A DNA stretch of 64,000 bases from Sporosarcina sp. ACRSM (GCF_022346545.1 NZ_JAKRNU010000002.1:248001-312000), one strand, 5' to 3'; positions 35,523 to 45,485 are shown, counted from the first letter of the stretch. The notes: generated from the letters alone by a model not told the origin. Numbers and translations are program-made.

Positions 35523-35875
35523 AACTTGATTCAGCAGAAGTTCCCCATTTCCATAAGTGGCGGGATGAATGCCAGAAGGCATTTTAATCAGAGGGAGTCC
35601 AAACTCCCTGTAGCTGACGCTTCGCTTACAGTACAAAAGGATTTGCTGAATAGAGGAACTCAGGCTAAGGTCGCCGCGTCCTGCGGCAACGCCTGAGTGA
35701 CTAACATCCTGTTGGCCCAAGCCTCCGGCGGATGCCACAGATTTTGAAAGGAGTTAATTGCGAATCGAACAACGAAGGGTTCGATTTGCCGTATTTCTGT
35801 GTTTTTTGGAGAAATTAAGGCACTTAGATAAGCGCAATTCAAAATCTGGACGCAATTACGCCGATGCGTAATTGA
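35521..35875 (-). repeat. Dispersed structured repeat, copy 2 (expanded, reversed)
   Basis: On the minus strand it opens with CAATTACGC-ATCG-GCGTAATTG (stem kept, loop changed) and ends with CTTCTGCTGAATCAAGTTAA. The AGATTTTGAA/TTCAAAATCT stem encloses a longer insert with its own AATCGAAC/GTTCGATT hairpin. About 110 further bases, rich in hairpins, separate GGAGGCTT from GGGAGTTTGGACTCCC. The last 85 bases are almost identical to copy 3. It lies 15 bases after the stop of the hydrolase gene. Confidence 0.8.
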
Positions 35876-35889
35876 TTTTTTATTATGGA

Positions 35890-36702
35890 TTAAAGTACGG
35901 ATTTTAAATTAAGTTGTCTTTGCCATTTTTCCAACCATTCGGCGGATTGTGCGAATAACTCGTCCTCGAATCGGTAACTTGAAAATGTATGATCAGCATT
36001 TTCAATATAATGTGTGCTCACTTCTTTGGATTGTCCTCTTTGTTGTAAGGATTTCAAATAACGGACAGTATGTTCTTTCGGGATATCTTCATCTTCTTTT
36101 GCATGGATGATCAATGCCTCGCCATCATAAGAACGGATTGCCTCAAGAGGTTGATGGTTTTTCAAATCATTTAAAAAGGAACGGCTGACATAGAAGCCTT
36201 GATAATCCACTTTCCCGCTTCTATTTGCAATGCTCACTGCCCGTTCACCTAAAATCTCTGTAATATCTTCGTATGGAATACCGACAGCGGACCATAAAAC
36301 AAGTTTGCGAATCCGTCGATCCCGAGAAGCCGTTAACGCAGCGACCGCTCCGCCAAGACTATGACCGATCAAAATGATGTTCTGCTCATCGATCGCGTTC
36401 AATTTCGATACATAATTCAAAACCGTTTGTACTTCATCCAACTGATTCGTGACCGTCACATCGACATAATCACCGTCACTTTCCCCACAGCCGCTAAAAT
36501 CAAAACGGAAAACCCCAAATCCTTTTCCCGTGAAATAACGCGCTGCTTTGACAAATAACCGATGTTCTCCAACCTTACTCCCAATAAACCCGTGCAATAG
36601 AACAATGAGCGGCACCTTTTCATGCTGTTTTCTTTCCGGCAGATGAAGCACACCAGATAACTGTAGATGATTATGGTTAATTGAAACGGATTGATTGATC
36701 AT
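35890..36702 (-). CDS. Alpha/beta hydrolase
   Basis: 270-residue serine hydrolase: HGFIGSKVG oxyanion region, nucleophile in GHSLGGA, Asp in AKEDEDIP and His in NADHTFSS, so the triad is complete. It resembles the YqkD/feruloyl-esterase-like cytoplasmic hydrolases; the substrate is unknown. ATG 36702 follows AAAGGAAG. Confidence 0.88.
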   Translation of the reverse strand: MINQSVSINHNHLQLSGVLHLPERKQHEKVPLIVLLHGFIGSKVGEHRLFVKAARYFTGKGFGVFRFDFSGCGESDGDYVDVTVTNQLDEVQTVLNYVSKLNAIDEQNIILIGHSLGGAVAALTASRDRRIRKLVLWSAVGIPYEDITEILGERAVSIANRSGKVDYQGFYVSRSFLNDLKNHQPLEAIRSYDGEALIIHAKEDEDIPKEHTVRYLKSLQQRGQSKEVSTHYIENADHTFSSYRFEDELFAQSAEWLEKWQRQLNLKSVL

Positions 36703-36923
36703 ATTCAACTTCCTTTCAATATTATCTTCAATTTAAATTAAACATATCTATTTACTAGGTATTATACGTAATGATAACCGAACCGTCAATCAAATTGTGT
36801 TTGATGAACAAAATGCGGTTCCATTTTGGGTGTCATCATCTGTTTCCATTGTAACAAATAGTTCATATAAATTCGGGAATGCTATCTCATGAAGGTTTCC
36901 TAAAAAAATGAAGGAGGACAACA

Positions 36924-37133
36924 ATGCCTAAATTTACCCCAAGACCGAACGATACGGACACGACTGTCAATCGGATGAAGAAAACAATCAGTAATATGGA
37001 AGCTGCAGAAGCAGCGATGGAATTTGCGGAAGGGACAGAACGCGCCGCCATCAAAGCGAAAAACGAACGACGGAAAGAGAGCATCGAAGGGATGCAAGAA
37101 GAGATTCGTGAGGAAAAGGATTCCCTGAAATAA
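36924..37133 (+). CDS. tlp: Small acid-soluble spore protein, Tlp type
   Basis: 69 residues. The pattern NDTDTTVNRMKKTISNMEAA, then EAAMEFAEGTERAAI, then KNERRKESIEGMQEEI matches the thioredoxin-like Tlp spore proteins (about 70-83 residues), made in the developing forespore. GAAGGAGGA precedes the ATG. The gene is monocistronic, flanked by a hydrolase and an unrelated large gene on the other strand. It shows the organism is a spore former. Confidence 0.85.
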   Translation: MPKFTPRPNDTDTTVNRMKKTISNMEAAEAAMEFAEGTERAAIKAKNERRKESIEGMQEEIREEKDSLK

Positions 37134-37138
37134 AACTT

Positions 37139-37179
37139 GCCGGGTACCAAGACAATCTCGAATTGTGCAGGTACCTGGC
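37139..37179 (+). terminator. Hairpin after tlp
   Basis: GCCGGGTACC pairs with GGTACCTGGC (one G-T pair) around a 21-base loop, 6 bases after the stop; no T run follows. Confidence 0.45.
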
Positions 37180-37197
37180 ACAAAACTTATACCGAAG

Positions 37198-38784
37198 TCA
37201 CAAAAAATAAGCTTTAAATAACGCTTGATTATTAACGGAATATTTACATAACTTATTGATAGTTATTTCATCAGCTTGAATCAATAATACACCTAGAATC
37301 TTATTTGTTCTTTCTGAATCATTAAGATTTATTACAATTTCATCCCAAACTCTTTTATGAATATAGAAAAACTGATTGAATTGTATCAATTTCCTCATCT
37401 TCTCTTTTGCAGTCATATTCTGAAAAGCGGCGAAAAACTCTTTATCTCTTTCCAGTAATTTTTCAACAAATTCTTTTACCATTACGATTCCATCTTCCAA
37501 ATTCGGATGAATCTTGTCCCCATGTTTCCACAAGATCAAATCCTCTACAGCTGTTATCGCATAGTGAATCCTTTTCACCTCTTCATCCTCTGAATCCTTA
37601 TCAAACTTTGCATGGAAATCTTCTAACAAAGTAGTTAAATCTCTATCTTTCTCAATTACTTTATCAATGAGCAGATCTATATTACAAAGGTGCCCTAGCT
37701 GATCACGCAAAATACAGACCACCTCTTCGAAGGTTAAATTAGATTTCATCTCTTCTCGAAAACCTGACATTTGTAACAGTGTCTTCCCTAACATAGAATT
37801 GACGGTTTCAGGCTCGTCCGAATTTGGAGCGTTAATCTTTGTAGGTATCAAGTCAGTTAGACTTCTATCGTTTGTTGGCCACTCCATCGACAATACTGAT
37901 TTTGCAAACTTTTGGGCGTCATAGTTACAGCCAGCGGGATCAAGTACACATAATTCACAGGCATCCTCTAAACGGAATCCTTGATCGAGATAATTGGAAA
38001 GCTCTGTTGCGAATCCAAATGTTCCGATCTTGTATTTTTTAAACTGGGAAAGATAATAAGTAGCAATCGTTTCATAGCTGAAGTGCATTCGGACCAACTC
38101 ACCAAGTTCCCTATCTTGTTCCCGCATTGTCAAATCCATGAAAACTTCCAATGCAGCGGCTTCATCTTTTAGTTCTTGCTTTATTCTCATCAATAGCTTT
38201 CCATTATTGGCACGCTCGGTCAACTCGATCGGTTTTTTCAGAATCGAATTTGCCCATTTCAACGCTTTTTCCATCTGACCAATCGAGATATCCCCGTATA
38301 CCATCGCATGTTGCGGAAACCGACTTTCAATCAGACAAGCGATGGCAAGCAGTGGAATATGAAAAGGCTCGCCTTGCGTTTTTGCGTCAAATACATGAAC
38401 CTTATTTACCTTTAACTGTTTCAGCTGCTCATTTATCCCAGGATAATCATAGATGGATGAAAACAAGATATCCTCACAATTCCCACCTCGTCCACAATAC
38501 TCCCGATAATATTGAAGATCTTTTACAAGCACAAATGATTCTGCTATTTTTAGTGATTGTTCATCGCCAATTGTATGCCACCCGATCTGATTATCTGCAA
38601 ACGGTATCGCTCTTTCTTCAGTCCGCGTAACATACTGCCAATTACAATGATAGGTTTGATCATCAAAAATACTGTCCAAAAATGGATAGCCATTTATGAT
38701 TTCAAGCGTTTCTTCATACACCTTTTCCCACTCTGATGCGTCAATATGATCCGGCATAATATCTAGAAAAATCATGACACCCAT
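37198..38784 (-). CDS. Unrecognised 528-residue soluble protein
   Basis: No family was recognised. There is no signal peptide or membrane segment. The protein is helical and acidic with few cysteines, two of them in the spaced pair CGRGGNC and three in CELCVLDPAGC. The start region is MGVMIFLDIMPDH; GGGAGG lies about 9 bases upstream of ATG 38784. It lies on the same strand as the SF1 helicase operon but is separated from it by a terminator, so cotranscription is unlikely. Confidence 0.75.
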   Translation of the reverse strand: MGVMIFLDIMPDHIDASEWEKVYEETLEIINGYPFLDSIFDDQTYHCNWQYVTRTEERAIPFADNQIGWHTIGDEQSLKIAESFVLVKDLQYYREYCGRGGNCEDILFSSIYDYPGINEQLKQLKVNKVHVFDAKTQGEPFHIPLLAIACLIESRFPQHAMVYGDISIGQMEKALKWANSILKKPIELTERANNGKLLMRIKQELKDEAAALEVFMDLTMREQDRELGELVRMHFSYETIATYYLSQFKKYKIGTFGFATELSNYLDQGFRLEDACELCVLDPAGCNYDAQKFAKSVLSMEWPTNDRSLTDLIPTKINAPNSDEPETVNSMLGKTLLQMSGFREEMKSNLTFEEVVCILRDQLGHLCNIDLLIDKVIEKDRDLTTLLEDFHAKFDKDSEDEEVKRIHYAITAVEDLILWKHGDKIHPNLEDGIVMVKEFVEKLLERDKEFFAAFQNMTAKEKMRKLIQFNQFFYIHKRVWDEIVINLNDSERTNKILGVLLIQADEITINKLCKYSVNNQALFKAYFL

Positions 38785-38915
38785 TTGAGATTTCCTCCCT
38801 TACTGAATTTTCAAAATGGATTTCTCAACCTCTACAACAGACAACAACATTTACTCTCCCCTCATAGCGGAACATATGTTCTCACTAGTCAAGCAACTAT
38901 CTTTCTATTCAAACA

Positions 38916-38962
38916 AATAAACTCCACCTATTCAGCAATTGCTGGATGGGTGGAGTTTATTT
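38916..38962 (-). terminator. Terminator of the helicase operon
   Basis: AATAAACTCCACC pairs perfectly with GGTGGAGTTTATT, with an inner CAGCAATTGCTG palindrome in the loop. Confidence 0.75.
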
Positions 38963-38986
38963 TCATGTAAATTTTACGGTGACTTT

Positions 38987-39757
38987 TCACTTTTTATCAT
39001 ACTTCTCTAGATAATCCGCCCGCCACTGTTTCCGTTCTTTGTCATTCAACTGGGTTTCAAGCGTTTCATCCCAACGCTGCAAAAGCGTATTCCAAACACG
39101 GACATAAAATAAGTCCTCGGATTTGTCATACAATTGAAATTCAAGACAAGGTATATGAACGGTTTGTTCGGCTGTTGCGGATGTAATATCTGATACGACA
39201 ATTTGGGTATTGCCTTCGTCAGATTCCACATCCATCGCTTGAAGTGCATTACGCAGTGCTGAATCTTCTAGCGAGTCGATTTCCCAATTGTTGAATTCAT
39301 CATTCCAGCGATACACTTCGAGTTCTTTTAAAGGATCCGGCTTTATATCTCCTTGCAGCAAGTTTTGATGGCAAGGACTGAAAAGCGCCTTTTTCGTGGC
39401 GCTTTCCGGTTCATGGACAAAAATACCCGTTGCAAGTTGCTGAACACCTTTCTCCGTCAATCCAAATGTCAGTCCTTTTTTTTCAATGATTTTCGTTCTT
39501 GTCATCAGGCTGATCAAATCGTTGATAAAAAGGGGATCCACAAGTAGAAGTTCACTTAGCTCCTCAGCAGTTTCAATAGTCCCCTTTTGGAAAGCGATGA
39601 GCATCATTTTCATCAAAATATCCATCTTCGTCCGCTTCACTGTTTGGAATGCAATTTCAATGGAATGGACAGGTAAACGCCATGTCAAAGACCTGACGAG
39701 TGTCACATTCAAATCCTGTTGAAGTTCCCTTGTTAACTGCCTTTTCAAATCATCCAT
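38987..39757 (-). CDS. Helicase-partner protein with winged-helix-like N-terminus
   Basis: 256 residues, not assigned to a family. The first half is helical and looks like a winged helix (IETAEELSELLLVDPLFIND, then LISLMTRTKIIEKKGLTFGL, then TEKGVQQLA). The second half is beta-rich and ends with a charged helix. Its ATG shares one base with the stop of the upstream helicase gene (TAATG), so it is made together with the helicase and probably acts with it. A terminator follows. Confidence 0.75.
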   Translation of the reverse strand: MDDLKRQLTRELQQDLNVTLVRSLTWRLPVHSIEIAFQTVKRTKMDILMKMMLIAFQKGTIETAEELSELLLVDPLFINDLISLMTRTKIIEKKGLTFGLTEKGVQQLATGIFVHEPESATKKALFSPCHQNLLQGDIKPDPLKELEVYRWNDEFNNWEIDSLEDSALRNALQAMDVESDEGNTQIVVSDITSATAEQTVHIPCLEFQLYDKSEDLFYVRVWNTLLQRWDETLETQLNDKERKQWRADYLEKYDKK

Positions 39758-42700
39758 TATCCTTGCACATTCCCTTCTACATTCCTTAAGCCATTTTTCT
39801 TTTGCACATCATTTAGTAAACGGCCATACATTTCCCTCGAACCGATATGTTTTGTCCGCTCGGTGAACATTTCCGAGCTCCCGACAATGATGAGTAATTC
39901 CCGCGCACGGGATAAAGCGACATTGAGCCTTCGATAGTCTTTTGCAAAACCGATGTCTCCGCTCTTATCGGAATGATTCCGTACAAAACTTAAAATGATG
40001 ACGTCCATTTCCATCCCTTGAAACTTGTCCACAGATCCCGTTCTGCAATGCAGATGCTGCGGCAGTAGTTCTTGATGAATCAACCGATCGATCCGCTTGA
40101 CCTGTTCGCCATAAAAGCTGATGACCCCTACGCTCTTTTGTGCTTCTGGCGCCATTCTACCTGCTGCCTTTGCCCGTTCAGTGGCAATATCCAAATCCTG
40201 TAGAAGATCTCGGATCCGACTCAATTCGGACTGGTTGAAACGGCTTGTGCCGCCTTTCATCTTCTCTTCGAAGAATTCAGGTTCATTTGGCATATCGAAC
40301 CACAGTAAATGGTCATTCCGCTTTACATAACGGGATTCCAACAAATGATCACGCATTGTATCGGAATCTGTCAATCCGCATCGAAGGCGATAATCTCCTT
40401 CCGCATAAAAAGGCGTAATGGTTTCCATAATGCTTTCATGCATCCGGTATTGGATGGCAAGCATCGTTTTGTTTTGCTTCGGCAACGTTCTGAATAGCCG
40501 TTCGAATAGCGATTCATTCAACAGCTTCGCCAATTCCTGCTTCTCTTCACGATCGTCAATTTCTTCCAGGAATTCCTCCATCGTTTCTTGTCCGACAAGA
40601 GGTGGCAACTGATGATGATCGCCGACTAAAATGATTTTTTTCCCTTTTAACATCGGCAGCAATAATTCTGGCGGTGTCGCTTTCGATACTTCGTCGATAA
40701 TGACAACATCAAATGTTGGATATTCTTCCATGAAGTCACGCCGAGCCGAGGCGACACAAGTTGTACCGATGACATTGGCATGTCGTACATACAATTTCCG
40801 GATTTCATCGAGATCATAGTCATTGGCACCCTCGAGAAGGGTAAGCCATTCTTGCTGCAAGGCCTGCGTCATCGGTAAACGGGCTTTTTCAAGTTCCAAC
40901 TGTTCGACTGTTTGGGTAAGTGTATCGATTTCCGTCAGCGTTTCTTGACGTTGCACTTCGGGTTGCTGTGCAATGATTTCTTTCAGACTCGCAAGATGCA
41001 GTTTTTGTTCCTCGATTTCTGCGCTCCCTTTTTCAATTTCTTTGTTCAATTCATCAACGTCAGCCGAATGGCTATTGATTTGTTCGTTGAGTTCTTCGAC
41101 TTTGTGCTTCTTCTGTTCGAGTTCTAACGTATATTGTGCGAGCATCGCTTTCGTTTCTTGATAGGCTGCATAAACCTGCTCTTTTTCAACCAACTCTTCT
41201 TTCAGATTGTCGATCGACGTTTTTTCATCGACTATTCCAAGTTGCACAAGCAGTTTGGAGCTCTGTTGCTGAAGGTCGGTCAGTTCCATTTGCAAGTGTT
41301 CGGTATCTTTTTGCAAAGTGTTGCTTTCTTTTTCAATTGTATAGACGGATTCCTTCACGGACGCGATTGTTTCTGCATGAATGATCGCATACCGTTTTTT
41401 TGAGTCCTCAATCATGTGATGCACATGCTGAAAACCGGCACCTGTCGTTTTAGCGTAACTCATTCGTTCATGCAAAATATCTCGTGCAATCGCGATTTTT
41501 TCAAGTGTGTCGTATTTTTCCGCAGAGTAATTGCGGGTCGCCAAAATGTGCTTTGTTGACGGGTTGACTAAAAATCGTCCTGTTTGGTCAATCAACTGAT
41601 GAATATCCTTCACAGTCGTATATTTTTGGTTAGGGGGTCGTCGCGTCGCCGGACTTCTAAAACCATTTTGATTGAGCAGAAGCTGCAGACGTTCAATTGC
41701 GATTTCCAAACGGTTCGTCAGTTCCCTCCACTCTGCATACGTCCCGGTTGAGGCATCGGTTTTAATACTCTGAATCAGCTGGGTCAACTCGGTAATTTTT
41801 TGTGCGGTGGCAAATGGAGGTAGAAATGATGCCAACTCCAATTTCTCCTGTAAGACGGTCAATTTGCTAACCGATTGGAGTTCTTGCCCTAATCTATTCA
41901 AATCGGCGGTTTGACGCTGATTCCGTTCGAGTGTTTGTTGAATTGTTGCAAGCGTATGGACCGTCTCTCCAATCTGTTGCAATGTTTGACGATAGGTGAC
42001 GAGTTGTCGGAGTCTTTCGATGTCTCGCGCAAGTTCTTCCATTTGTTCAACCGTTTCTTGGCGCATAGACTTTGACTCGATTTCCCGTTCGAGATGGTCG
42101 ATCCGTTCCATCCACTCATTGACCGTTTGTTGCAATTTCTCTTGGCTATCGATCGTTTGATTACGCTCGTCCATTGAGAGCTCCACATTTTTCGTTAGCT
42201 TATCGATTTCAGTGGAACGTTCACTATATTCTCCCTCCGCCGCTTTTTTCAATTTCACTTGCTCTTCCAGCGAGGACAATCTTACTTGAAGTGCTTGTAA
42301 TTGCTTTTCATGATCTTTTAGTTCGTTTTCCAACTGTGACTCCCTTTGTGTATGGGCTTCAAGTTGTTCATGGACTGCCTGTAATGTCTGTTCTTTCCAA
42401 TTCAAAGCGACATTTTCTTCGATAAACTTTTTGCCCTCTTCCTCTATGCTCTCCGTCCGTCCATATCGTAAAATCCGGATGTCTTGGTGAGAAAACAAAC
42501 GGCCAAGCGCATTATCGACCGCCAGATTCGCTTGGGAGGCAACGAGTGTACGTAATCCCGCTTTGACATTTTGATAGCAAATTTCCGAAATGACCGTTGT
42601 TTTTCCTGTTCCCGGTGGTCCTTGAATAACATAGAGATCATTGGCAGTCATTGCACCAACGACCGCCTCTTGTTGGAATTCATTCAAATTATTATGGAAT

Positions 42701-43617
42701 TCGAGGTTTTTCTTCGTCTTCGCAATACGAACAACGGGCCGCTCTTCAAAAAGCACTTTTTCTAAATTCGGATTCGCTGCAAGTCCATCTTGCAGATCTT
42801 TAAATCCTTTTCGTAATCGCCTTACTTGGCTCAGTTCAGCAAAATTGCTGAAAATAACTTCCTTAAGTGCTTTGGGATGCCATTGGTTCTTTCTTGCCAA
42901 CTCTTGATAAGGTCGATTCAATTCAATTTCAATAACACTTTTGGACCGATCGACTTTACTCACATTCCCTATATCTTGTGAAGTCCCTTTCTTTTTGGCA
43001 CTAAACCCTTTAATCGCCTGCCAATCCTCGCCTTTCAACCCTTTACAGACAAGACGGACCTTACTGAAGTTTTCATTGAGACTTGCATGTGTAATCGTAG
43101 CCACCACATCTTCAACATCTGCATTCCGCTCTTGGATGCGCAAATATCCTTCCCAACTGGCAATCCGTTTCTTTACATACTCTGACCGTTCTTCGGCAAT
43201 CGGCAGCTCCCGTAAACCTGTATACAATTCAACAGGCATGGAGGCACCCGAATTACGTCCTGTTTGAAACTTCAGCCGTACCGCTAAACGGCGGTTTGTC
43301 CGAACCGGCTCCCTTTTACCTCTAACGTGAAAACCGGTTGCCAGAAAACCATCAGGCTTATAAACACATTCCATGACCGCCACGCGATCATCGAGCCGTT
43401 TGGCTAATGCGTCATTCGTTTGGTTGTCAAAGAAAAAGGAAAACGACTGATTACCTTGTCTGTTTTCCGGACGTTTTTCGATATGTACATCGAAGGCATC
43501 TTGCATTGAAAAAAATGCATGCTCATCCTTCGCAAATTTCGTAATACCTTTTCGTGCATTTTCCGTCACACCCAGTCCGCATCGTAAAACGTTTTGGGTG
43601 GATGTTTGTTGTGCCAT
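39757..43617 (-). CDS. Large SF1 (Upf1-like) helicase with coiled-coil insertion
   Basis: 1286 residues. Helicase motifs: Walker A GPPGTGKTT (about residue 333), Ia in TLVASQANLAVDNAL, Walker B IIDEVSKA, III in VGDHHQLPPLV, IV in YRMHESI, V in TGSVDKFQGMEMDVIILSFV, VI in RLNVALSRARELLIIVG. Between Ia and Walker B lies an insertion of about 550 residues, mostly coiled coil. An N-terminal domain of about 320 residues precedes. No nuclease motif was seen. GAAGGC precedes the ATG. It is coupled to the 256-residue partner. A role in nucleic-acid repair or phage defence is possible, but this is inference. Confidence 0.88.
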   Translation of the reverse strand: MAQQTSTQNVLRCGLGVTENARKGITKFAKDEHAFFSMQDAFDVHIEKRPENRQGNQSFSFFFDNQTNDALAKRLDDRVAVMECVYKPDGFLATGFHVRGKREPVRTNRRLAVRLKFQTGRNSGASMPVELYTGLRELPIAEERSEYVKKRIASWEGYLRIQERNADVEDVVATITHASLNENFSKVRLVCKGLKGEDWQAIKGFSAKKKGTSQDIGNVSKVDRSKSVIEIELNRPYQELARKNQWHPKALKEVIFSNFAELSQVRRLRKGFKDLQDGLAANPNLEKVLFEERPVVRIAKTKKNLEFHNNLNEFQQEAVVGAMTANDLYVIQGPPGTGKTTVISEICYQNVKAGLRTLVASQANLAVDNALGRLFSHQDIRILRYGRTESIEEEGKKFIEENVALNWKEQTLQAVHEQLEAHTQRESQLENELKDHEKQLQALQVRLSSLEEQVKLKKAAEGEYSERSTEIDKLTKNVELSMDERNQTIDSQEKLQQTVNEWMERIDHLEREIESKSMRQETVEQMEELARDIERLRQLVTYRQTLQQIGETVHTLATIQQTLERNQRQTADLNRLGQELQSVSKLTVLQEKLELASFLPPFATAQKITELTQLIQSIKTDASTGTYAEWRELTNRLEIAIERLQLLLNQNGFRSPATRRPPNQKYTTVKDIHQLIDQTGRFLVNPSTKHILATRNYSAEKYDTLEKIAIARDILHERMSYAKTTGAGFQHVHHMIEDSKKRYAIIHAETIASVKESVYTIEKESNTLQKDTEHLQMELTDLQQQSSKLLVQLGIVDEKTSIDNLKEELVEKEQVYAAYQETKAMLAQYTLELEQKKHKVEELNEQINSHSADVDELNKEIEKGSAEIEEQKLHLASLKEIIAQQPEVQRQETLTEIDTLTQTVEQLELEKARLPMTQALQQEWLTLLEGANDYDLDEIRKLYVRHANVIGTTCVASARRDFMEEYPTFDVVIIDEVSKATPPELLLPMLKGKKIILVGDHHQLPPLVGQETMEEFLEEIDDREEKQELAKLLNESLFERLFRTLPKQNKTMLAIQYRMHESIMETITPFYAEGDYRLRCGLTDSDTMRDHLLESRYVKRNDHLLWFDMPNEPEFFEEKMKGGTSRFNQSELSRIRDLLQDLDIATERAKAAGRMAPEAQKSVGVISFYGEQVKRIDRLIHQELLPQHLHCRTGSVDKFQGMEMDVIILSFVRNHSDKSGDIGFAKDYRRLNVALSRARELLIIVGSSEMFTERTKHIGSREMYGRLLNDVQKKNGLRNVEGNVQG

Positions 43618-43790
43618 TTTCTTGCCTTCTTTCTACAAACTCATCAAGTTCACATCTTTTCATTGTAGTCCATTTCCATCTCGATGTCCCGTACTTTACA
43701 AAGAGAGTAGCTGTAGGGTTAAATTCTTCCTTTACGTTTTACGCATTGTTCGGACTCGCCAACCATAGAGTAGTCATAGAGGTGAAGGAC

Positions 43791-44708
43791 ATGCTTTTCT
43801 TAGGTGCTTTTATAATACTCGTCGCCGTGTTTTTACTCGGGATTACGCTAATGCGTGCTGGTCTATTTATTCTCGGTAGCAAAAAAATGGAGCAATGGTT
43901 AAAAAAAATGACCAATACACCGATGAAAGGCATGTTTGCCGGAATTGCCATGACAGGCGTATTACAAAGCAGTTCCGCCGTCATGGTTATCATGATCGGC
44001 CTTGTCTCGACAAGGCTTTTACTCTTTCCACAAACAATTGGAATCATTTTGGGCAGCAATATCGGAACGACGCTCACTTTACAATTCATCACTTTCAATT
44101 TGACGAGCTTCATCATTCCTTTCGTAGGGATTGGTCTCATTTGTCTGTTCTTTAAGGTCTCATGGGTCAAGAGCTTAGGTTTCATCTTGATCGGACTTGC
44201 CAGCATTTTCGCTGCTATGAATGGGTTTGAAAGGCTAGCAGGCCCTTTGATGGACATCCCGCTTATGCAAAAACTTTTGCTAATGATGGGCGAACATGTC
44301 TTGTACGCTTTCATCCTCGGCATCGTCATTACAGCCATTATTCAATCGAGCACTGTCGTCACCGGAATTGCAATGAGTTTTTTAAGTGCCGGCATTTTCC
44401 CTTTAGAAACAGGTATTCTCATTATGCTCGGCGCGAATATCGGTACATGTGCCACTGCATTAATGGCAAGCATCGGGGCAGGCCAAGAAGCAAGACTGAC
44501 AGCTTTCGCTCATTTATGGCTCAATATAGGGGGCGTCTTACTTGTATGGCCTTTCATTTCCTATTTGGCGCTGTTGAGCGGCCTCCTCTCAGACCAATCC
44601 GATGTACAATTGGCGCATGCAAGTGTTATTTTCAATTGCGTCTCTTCCCTTATTGTCTTGCCGTTTGCCGAGCGTTTCGGACAATTGATTGCTTGGGTGC
44701 ATAAATGA
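43791..44708 (+). CDS. Na/Pi-cotransporter family protein
   Basis: 305-residue membrane protein with the internal repeat of the Na/Pi-cotransporter family: GVLQSSSAVMVIMIGLVS in the first half and IIQSSTVVTGIAMSFLS in the second, each followed by LGxNIGT. It probably carries phosphate or another anion with sodium. The longest frame begins at 43554 inside the helicase gene; ATG 43791 with GAGGTGAAGGA is the likely start. No PhoU-like tail is present. Confidence 0.88.
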   Translation: MLFLGAFIILVAVFLLGITLMRAGLFILGSKKMEQWLKKMTNTPMKGMFAGIAMTGVLQSSSAVMVIMIGLVSTRLLLFPQTIGIILGSNIGTTLTLQFITFNLTSFIIPFVGIGLICLFFKVSWVKSLGFILIGLASIFAAMNGFERLAGPLMDIPLMQKLLLMMGEHVLYAFILGIVITAIIQSSTVVTGIAMSFLSAGIFPLETGILIMLGANIGTCATALMASIGAGQEARLTAFAHLWLNIGGVLLVWPFISYLALLSGLLSDQSDVQLAHASVIFNCVSSLIVLPFAERFGQLIAWVHK

Positions 44709-44729
44709 CAATTAGAAAATCATTGCATT

Positions 44730-44758
44730 TTAACTTCTTAGTCTGGACATGTTATGAT
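44730..44758 (+). promoter_or_regulatory. Sigma-A-type promoter of the 44824 gene
   Basis: TTAACT, 17 bases, TATGAT, with TG-n upstream of the -10 box; 66 bases before the start codon. Confidence 0.5.
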
Positions 44759-44823
44759 AGTAGTGAGAGTATCGCATCTTTATAGACTTGATTGTGTGTC
44801 AATATCGTTAGGAGAGAATTCAG

Positions 44824-45471
44824 TTGGACAAAAAAGAAAAACAATTACTTGAATACTATTATAATAAGTTCTCTGAAAGAGATTTTGATGAGAAAGATCT
44901 TTTCAGTTTCTTACTATTCGTTAAGGAAAAGACAAATGACAATAAGGTCATCCATGAACTAAGCCATCTTCTCATCCATCGAGATAAGATGACAGGCTAT
45001 GTAAAATCCTATTTTGACGATTGCACGGATATTATCCGTAATCTCGAAAAAGAAAAGAAGCGTAGAAAAATTGAAAATCTATTTTCATTTAAAGAATTTA
45101 GAAATGGGTTCAATGCATTGTTTTTACAATTTGGATTCGAAAAGTTGCCGACTGAAGTCATCAATGATTTCATCTTATGTATCATTTCATTACTGCAAGG
45201 AATTTCTTTGCGTTCCGAAAATTCGAATCGGGCAATTGGCCATTTAGGTTTTGCCGCCTCCAGCAAAGAAGTGTTTTTAATGGGCAATATGAAAACACTC
45301 AGCAAAGGCCGCTATATTCCCGTGACATTTCCGGTATTATCTGTCAACAACATTTATGAAAAAGTGACAGCCCAAGATAAGAATGACACGCCCTACTTAT
45401 TTAACGACGAAATAATTGAAGTGATCAACATGGACGGTCAATTAGTAATTACGTTCCCAACGATCAATTGA
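44824..45471 (+). CDS. Unrecognised 215-residue protein
   Basis: No family recognised. Soluble, lysine- and glutamate-rich N-terminal half; FALFLQFGFEKLPTEVIND-like core (here NALFLQFGFEKLPTEVIND) and a beta-rich C-terminus ending QLVITFPTIN. The start is TTG 44824 with GGAGAG upstream. It stands alone, with its own promoter and terminator. Confidence 0.75.
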   Translation: MDKKEKQLLEYYYNKFSERDFDEKDLFSFLLFVKEKTNDNKVIHELSHLLIHRDKMTGYVKSYFDDCTDIIRNLEKEKKRRKIENLFSFKEFRNGFNALFLQFGFEKLPTEVINDFILCIISLLQGISLRSENSNRAIGHLGFAASSKEVFLMGNMKTLSKGRYIPVTFPVLSVNNIYEKVTAQDKNDTPYLFNDEIIEVINMDGQLVITFPTIN

Positions 45472-45485
45472 ATAGTATCGATATG

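Noticed and set aside
35418-35738. N-terminal extension of the APC permease frame
   Set aside because: Runs through a terminator and repeat copy 2; ATG 35417 has a good site and begins the family match.
43739-44338. 199-codon minus-strand frame
   Set aside because: Shadow of the Na/Pi-cotransporter gene.
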